Below are positions 15,577-22,862 of a stretch of 64,000 nucleotides of DNA, piece by piece. Source of the DNA: Paracoccaceae bacterium (GTDB taxonomy: Bacteria > Pseudomonadota > Alphaproteobacteria > Rhodobacterales > Rhodobacteraceae); contig JAAFAB010000002.1 of the NCBI GenBank assembly GCA_018222585.1, positions 372,001 through 436,000 of the forward strand, in the 5' to 3' direction. The notes below the pieces were generated by a model. The model made no database searches and was not told the origin of the DNA. It saw only the letters and a list, made by a program, of their open reading frames with translations. A program made the position numbers and the translations under genes. Each line of letters starts with the position of its first letter. Position 1 is the stretch's first letter.

Positions 15577-17013
15577 TCAGACAACCGGATCGATCGGCCC
15601 GAGCGGCCCGCCCATGGCGCGCTCGACGGCGCGGGCGGCGGCCAGCAGAGCGGCCTCGCCACGCGGCTTGCCGATCAGCTGCAGCCCCACGGGCAGCCCG
15701 CGCGGACCCAGGCCGACGGGCACCGAGATCGAGGGCAGCCCGGTGACCGGCGAGAGATAGGAGAACTTCAGCCAGGAGATATAGTCCTCCAGCGGGCGGC
15801 CATCGATCTCGGCGGGGTATTCCTGTTCCACGGGGCCGGGCATCAGGCCGACCACCGGGCAGGCCAGCACGTCGAAGCCGCGCATGAACCCGGCGACGAG
15901 ATCGTAGAGTCGCGACTGCGCTTGCTGGGTGTCGTAGACATCGGTGATGGTCAGCATTCGCCCGTATTCGATGTTCTCGCGCAGGGTTTCCTTGAAATGC
16001 CTCTGCACCTTGGGATCGGCGCGCCCGGGGCCTGCGGCCCAGAGCATCGCGCGAAGCACCCGGTAGGTGCCATCGAGCTCGGGCAGGGGCGGGCAGGTTT
16101 CCTCGACCACCGCGCCGGCCCGCTCGACACGCCCGAGCGCCATGCGCAGGTGCTCCTCGACCTCGCGTGCCACGGGGGCGAAGCCGCCGAGATCGACCGA
16201 GAAGGCGATGCGGGGGCTGTCTCCGGCCTCGGTGACGGCGTGCTGGTAGGGGCTGTCGGGCGCCGGGTGGGACAGGGGTTCTGCCGGGTCGCTGCCGGCC
16301 ATGGCGTCGAGGAACAGCGCGACGTCCATGACCGAGCGCGCCATCGGGCCCTGCACCGCCTCGCGGTGAAAGCGCATATGCGCCGGCGCGCCGGGCACCA
16401 GCCCGGGCGAGGGCCGCAGCCCGACCACGCCACAGAAGGCCGCCGGGGTGCGCAGCGAGCCCGCCAGGTCCGAGCCATGGGCCAGCCAGACCTCACCCGC
16501 CGCCAGCGCCGCCGCCGCGCCGCCCGAAGACCCCCCGGCGTTCAGCGCGGTATTCCAGGGGTTGCGGGTATAGCCGAAGACATCGTTGAAGGTATTGGCC
16601 CCGGCGCCGAACTCGGGCGTGTTGGTCTTGCCGATCACCACCCCGCCGCGCGCCTCGATCCGCCGCACGATGGGCGAGGAGGTCTCGGGCACATGGGCGG
16701 TCATGCCCCTGGTGCCCATGGTGGTGCGCACGCCCGCGACTTCGCTGAGGTCCTTGATCGCCACCGGCAGGCCAGCCAGCCAGCCGGGATGAGCCGTGTC
16801 ACCCGCCAGGGCTTCCGCCGCCGCCTCGGCCCGGGCGCGGCAGAGTGTCGGCATGGCGTTGATCGCCGGTTCCGCCTGGTCCAGCCGGGTGAAGGCCGCT
16901 GCGATCAGCTCTGCCGGTGAAACCTCTCCGCGACGCAGCAGGGCCAGCACCTCATGGGCCTGAAGGCGGCAGAGATCGGGGCCGGTGAAGGCGGGGCGCT
17001 GCGGGGTAATCAT
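15577..17013 (-). CDS. Amidase (amidase signature family)
   Basis: A 478-aa amidase-signature hydrolase. The Ser-cisSer-Lys triad can be seen: Lys in LPVAIKDL (near 90), the Gly/Ser-rich stretch NAGGSSGGAAAAL (near 162-174) and the nucleophile region GSDLAGSLRTP (near 185). In most family members that last motif reads GTDxGGSIR, so this is a mild variant (GSDLAGSLR) with the nucleophilic Ser retained. Family members hydrolyse small amides, carbamates or acyl-ureas in the cytoplasm. It is convergent with the amino-sugar operon, 9 bp away, and separated from the glycosyltransferase operon by the terminator at 17036-17063. It may contribute amide hydrolysis to the same catabolic block. Confidence 0.9.
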   Translation of the reverse strand: MITPQRPAFTGPDLCRLQAHEVLALLRRGEVSPAELIAAAFTRLDQAEPAINAMPTLCRARAEAAAEALAGDTAHPGWLAGLPVAIKDLSEVAGVRTTMGTRGMTAHVPETSSPIVRRIEARGGVVIGKTNTPEFGAGANTFNDVFGYTRNPWNTALNAGGSSGGAAAALAAGEVWLAHGSDLAGSLRTPAAFCGVVGLRPSPGLVPGAPAHMRFHREAVQGPMARSVMDVALFLDAMAGSDPAEPLSHPAPDSPYQHAVTEAGDSPRIAFSVDLGGFAPVAREVEEHLRMALGRVERAGAVVEETCPPLPELDGTYRVLRAMLWAAGPGRADPKVQRHFKETLRENIEYGRMLTITDVYDTQQAQSRLYDLVAGFMRGFDVLACPVVGLMPGPVEQEYPAEIDGRPLEDYISWLKFSYLSPVTGLPSISVPVGLGPRGLPVGLQLIGKPRGEAALLAAARAVERAMGGPLGPIDPVV

Positions 17014-17035
17014 GGCAAACCTTTGAACGAACGCG

Positions 17036-17063
17036 GAAACTCCCCCGCATAGAAGCGGGGGAG
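17036..17063 (-). terminator. Terminator of the glycosyltransferase operon
   Basis: A perfect 9-bp stem CTCCCCCGC / GCGGGGGAG with a 6-base loop. Read on the minus strand it is followed by TTTCC. It lies between the end of the GT4 gene (17116) and the amidase start. Confidence 0.7.
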
Positions 17064-17115
17064 GGGCCGGAAGTCAAAGGCCACGGTCCTGTCGCCCCGC
17101 TGGCCCGGGACGCGG

Positions 17116-18117
17116 TCAGCCCTGGGCCAGCGCGATCATGTCGCCCTTGGTGCAGAGATCGCTCAGCAGGTGCTGCCAGCCCGAGATCGTGGCCTGTTCC
17201 TCGATCCGCCGCACCGGCAGGGAGGTCGGCATCCGGGTCCCGGCCAGGCGCTGCATGGCGGCGGTCCAGCCTTCGACCGAGTGGTCCGAGACGCGGATCG
17301 CGCCCATCTCCAGGTGATCGGCCAGCCCGTCGACCCCGGAGACCAGCAGCAGCCGTCGCGCCGCCCGCGCCTCGGAGGCAGCGATGCCGAAGGGTTCCCA
17401 GCGGGAAGGCATTGCGATGATGTCGCATTGCGCCATGGCGCGGACCGGGTCGGGGGCGAAGCCGGCGAACTGGATCCGCACGTCACCGGCGGCGAGGGCC
17501 TCCAGCCGGGCGCGCTCGGGGCCTTCGCCGTAGAAGGTCAGCCGCAGGTCGTTGCCCGAGACATCGCGAAAGGCCTGGATCAACAGGTCGAAGCCCTTCT
17601 GGCGGTCGAAGCGACCGATGGCGCCGAAGTGGCGCAGGCGGCCCTCGGGGGCAGCCAGGGCGCGGAACTCGGACAGGTCGACGGTGGGCCGGATCACCAC
17701 CAGGGCCTCGGGCCGCACCAGCCCGCGCCGGGTCATCCAGCCCCCCTGTGCCTCGCTGACCGCGACGACCCGGTCAAACAGCGCGTAAGCGCAGCTCAGC
17801 AGGGTGAAGAAGCGGCTGCGGGCGGGGACATTGGCGGCGGTGAACCCCTCGCTGTAGCTGTGTTCGACATGTACCATGGGGGTGCTGGCGTGGCGCGCGC
17901 GCAGGGCGATCAGCCCGGGCAGGCCGCGCCAGGTCACCGCGAGATGCGAGACGATCAGGTCGCCCTGCACCTGCACCGAGGCCGGGCGGGCGCGGGGCAC
18001 CGGCACGACCTGGTGGCGCGCCAGCCGTCCCATGCCGGGGCCGCGGGCGATGAAATCGAGATACCGGCTGACACCGCCGGCGGACTGGTCGTCGACCAGG
18101 TGGACGATACGAAGCAT
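17116..18117 (-). CDS. Glycosyltransferase family 4 (GT-B fold)
   Basis: A 333-aa retaining GT-B glycosyltransferase. The C-terminal nucleotide-sugar domain starts near 190 (FGAIGRFDRQKGFDLLIQAF) and has the E-x7-E signature in EPFGIAASEARAA (near 255-267). The N-terminal domain is short, about 180 residues, and begins with a GGVSRYL-type loop. It should add a sugar to a lipid-linked repeat unit at the cytoplasmic face of the membrane. It is the last gene of the minus operon flippase-GT2-GT2-GT4, 11 bp after the preceding GT2 gene. The donor and linkage cannot be predicted. Confidence 0.9.
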   Translation of the reverse strand: MLRIVHLVDDQSAGGVSRYLDFIARGPGMGRLARHQVVPVPRARPASVQVQGDLIVSHLAVTWRGLPGLIALRARHASTPMVHVEHSYSEGFTAANVPARSRFFTLLSCAYALFDRVVAVSEAQGGWMTRRGLVRPEALVVIRPTVDLSEFRALAAPEGRLRHFGAIGRFDRQKGFDLLIQAFRDVSGNDLRLTFYGEGPERARLEALAAGDVRIQFAGFAPDPVRAMAQCDIIAMPSRWEPFGIAASEARAARRLLLVSGVDGLADHLEMGAIRVSDHSVEGWTAAMQRLAGTRMPTSLPVRRIEEQATISGWQHLLSDLCTKGDMIALAQG

Positions 18118-18127
18118 GGGTCTCTCC

Positions 18128-19132
18128 TCAGGTGCGGTGCCGGCCGACGAGGGCCATGGTGCGGGTGATGATGCCCTGACCGGCGGTCGCCAGAACGGCG
18201 GTGGCGGTCAGCGTGGTGACGGTCTTGGCGGGTTCCTCGACCAGCGGGCGCAGCGAGGCAGCCAGGCAGGCGCGGGCGCGCGCCACCGCCTCGGGGGCAT
18301 TGCCGGCGCTGATCGCGCGCCGTGCCAGATATCGGTGCTGGTAGGCGCGTGCGGCGGGGGTCTCCCGTTCGAAGAACTCCGGCGCCAGGGGGCTCAGCTT
18401 CTCGATCATCCGTTCCCAGAAGGCGAATTGCAGGTCGATCCCGGCCGAGAGCCCGCCGGGCGCGATGCGGTAGAGGGTCAGCAGGCCGGGCACCCCCTCG
18501 ATTTCCCAGTCGGTCGTCAGGGCCATGCGCAGCCAGCACTCGATATCCTCGGACTGGCGCAGGGCTTCGTCGAACCACCAATCGCGCTCGGTCTCGCCCT
18601 CGGGGCGGAAGGCAATGGCATCCAGTGCCGCGCGGCGGATCACCGGCGCCGAGCCGTTGCCGATCGGGTTGCGCTTGAAGACATGGGCGGCGGTGATCCC
18701 GGTCAGGCGCGGCTGCTGGGTCAGCCCCGTGGGCTGGCTGTCGACGTCGATCATCTCGGACCCCGAGAAGGAGATGCCGACCTCGGGCCGCACCTCGAGG
18801 TGGCGCACATGGGCGGCCAGCTTCTCGGGGCGCCAGAGGTCGTCGGCATCGCAGAAGCCGATGTAGTCGCCCCGGGCATGATGGATGCCGGTGTTGCGGG
18901 CACCGGCCAGGCCGCGGTTCAGCTGTCGCACCAGGCGCAGACGCCGGTCGGTGAAGCTGCGCGCCACCTCGGCGGTGCCGTCCGAGGAGCCGTCGTCGAC
19001 CACCAGCACCTCGAGATCCTGGAAGGTCTGTGCCAGTAGCGAGGTCAGGGTCTCGGCCAGGGTCGCGGCGACGTTGAAGGCGGGCACGACGATCGACACG
19101 CGGGGCGCGGTCGAGGAGATGAGATGCGGCAT
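18128..19132 (-). CDS. Glycosyltransferase family 2 (GT-A fold)
   Basis: A 334-aa GT2 enzyme. It opens with VSIVVPAFNVAATLAETLTSL (residues 11-31), then VDDGSSDGT near 45-53, and the metal-binding DxD-like FCDADD near 95-100. A C-terminal helical region may touch the membrane. It shares the layout of the neighbouring GT2 gene at 19172 (similar openings and the same CDADD motif), so the two look like diverged duplicates. It should transfer a sugar during assembly of the polysaccharide repeat unit. It lies 39 bp after the upstream GT2 and 10 bp before the GT4 gene. Confidence 0.92.
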   Translation of the reverse strand: MPHLISSTAPRVSIVVPAFNVAATLAETLTSLLAQTFQDLEVLVVDDGSSDGTAEVARSFTDRRLRLVRQLNRGLAGARNTGIHHARGDYIGFCDADDLWRPEKLAAHVRHLEVRPEVGISFSGSEMIDVDSQPTGLTQQPRLTGITAAHVFKRNPIGNGSAPVIRRAALDAIAFRPEGETERDWWFDEALRQSEDIECWLRMALTTDWEIEGVPGLLTLYRIAPGGLSAGIDLQFAFWERMIEKLSPLAPEFFERETPAARAYQHRYLARRAISAGNAPEAVARARACLAASLRPLVEEPAKTVTTLTATAVLATAGQGIITRTMALVGRHRT

Positions 19133-19171
19133 GGTCAGGTCTCCGGTCGGATTTGCAAAGGCGTGGCGAGG

Positions 19172-20086
19172 TCAGTTTGCAAAGAGGGACTTGCGCAGGG
19201 GCGCGGGCAACAGCGGGGCCAGCAGCGCACCGCCCAGGGTCAGCGCGCCGCGGCGGCGGTCGGAGAACCAGCCGAAGGGACTGGAGCCGAGGCCGCGCAG
19301 CGCCAGGCCGAGCGCCTGGCGGCGCGGGGCGCCGGTGCGCAGGGCGCGGCGGGTGAGGTAACGCAGGTGGATCGCCTCGTCCCGGCGCGTGGGGCGATGG
19401 TTGTAGCGGGCGGCGGTGACCAGCGCCGCCAGGCGTCCGGCAGCCATGGCGGGCAGATCGGCCGAGAGGCCGGTGACCGAGGTGCGGTAGTAGACCAGCA
19501 CCTCGTCCAGCCCGGCCAGCCGGTGCCCTTCTCCGACGAGGCGGATCAGGAATTCGAGGTCCTCGTTGTGCAGGATACGCGGATCGAGCCCGCCGAGCAG
19601 GACGAAGGCATCGCTGCGCACCGCGAGGTTGGACATGGTGCAGACCGGGTTCTCTCCCAGCAGGTCGCAGATGGACATGTCACCCGGCCGGATCCGGCTG
19701 AGGCTGCGCGGGCCGGTCTCGTCGAAGAAGGCGACCCGGGCGTAGCAGGCGGCCAGTGTCGGGTCGGCGAAGGCGGCGTCGAGCCGGGCCAGTTTCTGCG
19801 GCATCCAGATGTCATCGGCATCGCAGAAGGCGATCACGTCACCCGCGGCTTCGGCAAGGGCCATGTTGCGGGCCTCGGACGGCCCCTTGCCGCGGTTGCG
19901 CATCGGGCGGACGCGCGGATCGCGGGCGGCATAGCCTTCGGCGATGCGGCGGCTCGTGTCGGTCGAACCGTCGTCGATCACCAGCGCCTCCCAGTCCTGC
20001 AGACCCTGGGCCAGCAGGCTGTCGAGGGTCTCGGCCAGGGTGGCGGCGGCGTTGTAGCAGGGAATGACGATACTGAAGCGGGGCAT
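19172..20086 (-). CDS. Glycosyltransferase family 2 (GT-A fold)
   Basis: A 304-aa GT2 enzyme. Its opening, FSIVIPCYNAAATLAETLDSL (residues 4-24), is nearly the same as that of the next gene. IDDGSTDTS lies near 37-45 and the DxD-type motif FCDADD near 88-93. The first base of its ATG is shared with the end of the Wzx-like gene at 20086, so the two are coupled. It is part of the minus operon that also includes the flippase. It probably adds one sugar of the exopolysaccharide repeat. The sugar is not predictable. Confidence 0.92.
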   Translation of the reverse strand: MPRFSIVIPCYNAAATLAETLDSLLAQGLQDWEALVIDDGSTDTSRRIAEGYAARDPRVRPMRNRGKGPSEARNMALAEAAGDVIAFCDADDIWMPQKLARLDAAFADPTLAACYARVAFFDETGPRSLSRIRPGDMSICDLLGENPVCTMSNLAVRSDAFVLLGGLDPRILHNEDLEFLIRLVGEGHRLAGLDEVLVYYRTSVTGLSADLPAMAAGRLAALVTAARYNHRPTRRDEAIHLRYLTRRALRTGAPRRQALGLALRGLGSSPFGWFSDRRRGALTLGGALLAPLLPAPLRKSLFAN

Positions 20087-21327
20087 CAGGCAAGCTCCAT
20101 CCGGCGCGGGGCGAAGGCGGCAGGGCCAACGGTGGGCAGGGCGGCGCCCAGCTGGGTGACGATCGAGACGACGAGGTAGCCGGTGGCGATGGCGGTCAGG
20201 CCGTAGGGGGCCAGCAGGGCGGTGTTGGCCATCAGCGCGAAGGTCATCATGGCCGTGGCGAGGAATTCCGTCTGGGGCCGCTCATGGGCGCGCAGCCACT
20301 GGGCGGCGGCGGACCAGATGACCCCGGGGATCGCAGCAAGGCACAGGATCGAGACGACGTGGTCGATGCCCGTCCAGCCGTTGCCGAAGAGGATCGGCAC
20401 GTAGTAGGGCGCGGCCAGGGCCTGCAGCAGCACCACCGGCACGATGATCGCGACCGAGAGCTGCAGCGAGCGGCGCAGCGCGGCGGGGCGGTCGGGGGCG
20501 GTCACCAGGTGCGGGAACAGCACGGTCGAAAAGGCCTGGCTGAACGAGGTGGCGAGGCCGAGGCCGGCGTTGAAGGCCATGAAGTAGAGGCCCAGCACCT
20601 CGGTTCCCAGCATGGCCCCGATGATCAGCTTGTCGGCCTGCAGGCGCAGCGCCTTGACCACCTCGACCCCGAGGACCGCCCAGCCGTAGGACAGGAAGGG
20701 GCGCAGCGGCGCCGGGGCGACGGAGCGGTCGACGCTCCAGGGATGCAGGCGGCGCATGGCGATCAGCCAGAGCGGTGCCGCCAGCAGGCGGGGCAGGATC
20801 AGGGCCATCGGGCCGGGGAAGACCAGCGCCAGCACGGCGGAAGTGACATTGGCCGCGACCACCTGGCCGCCGGCGATGGCGGCGGTTTCCTTCATCTTGC
20901 CGGCGCGCATGGCCAGGGCGCATTGCACCAGCCCGCCTGGCATGAAGAGGTATTCGCCCGCCAGCACGGCGATCAGGGCAAAGATCATGGTGTCGCCGGT
21001 CATCGCCCAGATCGCGGCTCCGGCGGCGACCTGCAGGGTGAACAGGCCGAGGCACCAGGCCCAGAAGATGCGATGCGCCGTGCGGGTGGTCGCCGCCAGA
21101 TCGTCCTCGCGCGCCGCGATGATGCGCTGGCCGACGCCGTTCTCGGTCAGCGCCTTGACGATATCGGCCGAGGCCATGGCGGCGGCGGCAAGGCCGATCG
21201 CTCCGGCATCCATGGTCCGGGCCACGGCGACGACGACCAGCAGACGCGAGCCCTTGGCCGCTGCCTCGGAGAGGCAGTAGGCAAGAAGATGCGCGGCGAA
21301 GCTGCCAGGGCGGATGGCGCGAAACAT
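20086..21327 (-). CDS. Polysaccharide flippase, Wzx-like (MOP superfamily)
   Basis: A 413-aa integral membrane protein with about 12 hydrophobic segments and the polysaccharide-synthesis pattern (for example LLAAPLWLIAM and LGTEVLGLYFMAFNAGLGLATSFSQAF, where LGxYxxA-like features are typical of Wzx/RfbX). It should flip the lipid-linked repeat unit across the inner membrane. The start ATG at 21327 gives MFRAIRPG; a longer reading to 21420 runs through the promoter region and is rejected. It is the first gene of the minus operon. The upstream region to 21546 is shared with the divergent Wza-like gene and holds the first CCTATCC-N4-GGATAGG-type palindrome. Confidence 0.88.
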   Translation of the reverse strand: MFRAIRPGSFAAHLLAYCLSEAAAKGSRLLVVVAVARTMDAGAIGLAAAAMASADIVKALTENGVGQRIIAAREDDLAATTRTAHRIFWAWCLGLFTLQVAAGAAIWAMTGDTMIFALIAVLAGEYLFMPGGLVQCALAMRAGKMKETAAIAGGQVVAANVTSAVLALVFPGPMALILPRLLAAPLWLIAMRRLHPWSVDRSVAPAPLRPFLSYGWAVLGVEVVKALRLQADKLIIGAMLGTEVLGLYFMAFNAGLGLATSFSQAFSTVLFPHLVTAPDRPAALRRSLQLSVAIIVPVVLLQALAAPYYVPILFGNGWTGIDHVVSILCLAAIPGVIWSAAAQWLRAHERPQTEFLATAMMTFALMANTALLAPYGLTAIATGYLVVSIVTQLGAALPTVGPAAFAPRRMELA

Positions 21328-21431
21328 GGACTGTGTCCTTGGTGCAAGGCGGTGATGCCCCTGAATACCGCCGCGCCGGTCGCGCTGTCCCTTACGCCGA
21401 GGAAGAGGATAGGGGGGCATGGGGCGAACAG

Positions 21432-21451
21432 CCCTACCCTTTTGGATAGGG
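21432..21451. promoter_or_regulatory. Shared palindrome of the polysaccharide locus, copy A
   Basis: CCCTACCC-TTTT-GGATAGGG, seven of eight arm positions paired. It lies between the divergent Wzx-like (start 21327) and Wza-like (start 21547) genes. An extra GGATAGGG half-site lies at 21407-21414. Copies B, C and D are at 26065, 27696 and 28509. Confidence 0.65.
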
Positions 21452-21546
21452 GAGCCACCGGCGGGGCGCTGGACGGGGGATTCCCGCCCGGTATAGGGTT
21501 AAGGCAAAGCCGCCCGACCAAGCCACGAGCAGATCCGGACCAAACA

Positions 21547-22797
21547 GTGACCTTTCCCAGCCGCTCTCTCCTGCCCCGCCGCGCGCGCCTGTCCCCGGGC
21601 GCCTCCCTGGCGCTGCTGCTGGCCGCCTGTTCGGCGCCGCCCGAGGCGGCCAATATCGAGCCGGTGGCCGAAGGCACGGCCTACCAGGCCCAGTATCGCG
21701 CCTTTCAGGTGTCGCGCGCCGAGACGGCGGTGCTGCGGGCGCCGGCGATGAATGCCGCGCGCTGCCTGCCGCCTGCGGGGGATCTGGGCGAGCCGGGCTC
21801 GAAGGTCGGCGCGGCTCTGCCGCTGGCGCTGGAGGGCGAGTTGCTGAGCCGTGGCGACCTGGTGCAACTGCGGCTGCCCGAGGATGCAACCTTCAGCGGC
21901 GACTACGTGATTTCCCGCGATGGCACTCTGAAACTGCCCTACCTGGCGCCGGTCCAGGCGCAGGGGCGCAGCACCGACCAGGTGGCGCGAGAGATCCGCG
22001 CGGCGCTGGTGGCTGGCGATTTCTACGGCGCCCAACCGCAGCTTTCGTTGCTGCTGATGGACATGGCGCCGGTCCGGGTGGCCGTGCGCGGCGCGGTCTT
22101 CGAACCGCACGCGGTGGATATCGGCGGCGTGCCGGGGGACGCGGTCGACAGCCGTCGCCAGGCCGCGCTCGGCGCCTCGACCGAGGCCCGCAACCTCTCG
22201 GTGGCGCTGCGCGGCGCAGGCGGGGTGCGGCCCGATGCCGATCTCTCGGCGGTCAGAGTGACCCGGGCGGGGGTGAACTACACCCTGGACATGCGTGGCA
22301 TCGTCGAGGGCCGGGATGCCCCCGACGTGGTGCTGGTGACGGGGGACGAGGTCTTCGTGCCCTCCCGGCGATGCTTCCAGGACGCGCTGATGACCCCCAG
22401 CCCGATTTCACCGCCGGGAATTTCGCTCTACCTGTCGAACCTGACGCAACCGGCCACCGGCAATGCCCCCTCGGCCATTGGCCAGACGGTGCGGGAACTG
22501 CCCTACGGGGCGCGCTACATGCAGGCGGTGGTGGATGCCAACTGCGTCGGCGGGGCCCGCGCTTCCAGCGCCGCGCGTTCAGCGGCACTGTTCACCCGCA
22601 ATCCGATGACCGGCGTCTCGGCGGTGATCGAGCGCCCGGTCGAGGAGATGCGCCGGCGCGCGGACCGGGACGATTACGACCCCTATCTGCTGCCGGGCGA
22701 TGCCATCGCCTGCTATGACAGCGGGGTCACCAACCTGGCCGAGGTCGGCCGGGTGCTGGGAGTGATCGGCGCGGTGGCGGTGCTGGGCAGCGACTGA
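21547..22797 (+). CDS. Polysaccharide export lipoprotein (Wza/GfcE-like)
   Basis: A 416-aa outer-membrane polysaccharide export protein. The N-terminal signal ends in a lipobox LLAAC (Cys about residue 29), so it should be lipidated. A Poly_export domain follows at about 100-165 (GDLVQLRLPEDATFSGDYVISRDGTLKLPYL), then SLBB-type beta-grasp regions (MAPVRVAVRGAVFEPHAV; DVVLVTGDEVFVPSRRC). The C-terminal 130 residues are unlike E. coli Wza. The start is a GTG at 21547 that gives a normal lipoprotein signal; no strong ribosome site is seen. The gene is alone on the plus strand, divergent from the Wzx operon across palindrome A and convergent with the kinase at 22863. It would form the outer-membrane channel for the exopolysaccharide. 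Confidence 0.88.
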   Translation: MTFPSRSLLPRRARLSPGASLALLLAACSAPPEAANIEPVAEGTAYQAQYRAFQVSRAETAVLRAPAMNAARCLPPAGDLGEPGSKVGAALPLALEGELLSRGDLVQLRLPEDATFSGDYVISRDGTLKLPYLAPVQAQGRSTDQVAREIRAALVAGDFYGAQPQLSLLLMDMAPVRVAVRGAVFEPHAVDIGGVPGDAVDSRRQAALGASTEARNLSVALRGAGGVRPDADLSAVRVTRAGVNYTLDMRGIVEGRDAPDVVLVTGDEVFVPSRRCFQDALMTPSPISPPGISLYLSNLTQPATGNAPSAIGQTVRELPYGARYMQAVVDANCVGGARASSAARSAALFTRNPMTGVSAVIERPVEEMRRRADRDDYDPYLLPGDAIACYDSGVTNLAEVGRVLGVIGAVAVLGSD

Positions 22798-22862
22798 GCC
22801 GACCCGGAGGCAGGCCCTGCGCCGCCGCGTCCCCTCAGGCCCCGTCTCACAGGCCCCGTGCT

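Noticed and set aside
22836-22859. Direct repeat CAGGCCCCGT, two copies 14 bp apart, between convergent genes
   Set aside because: Too short and GC-rich to be more than chance; it has no terminator form and no promoter context.
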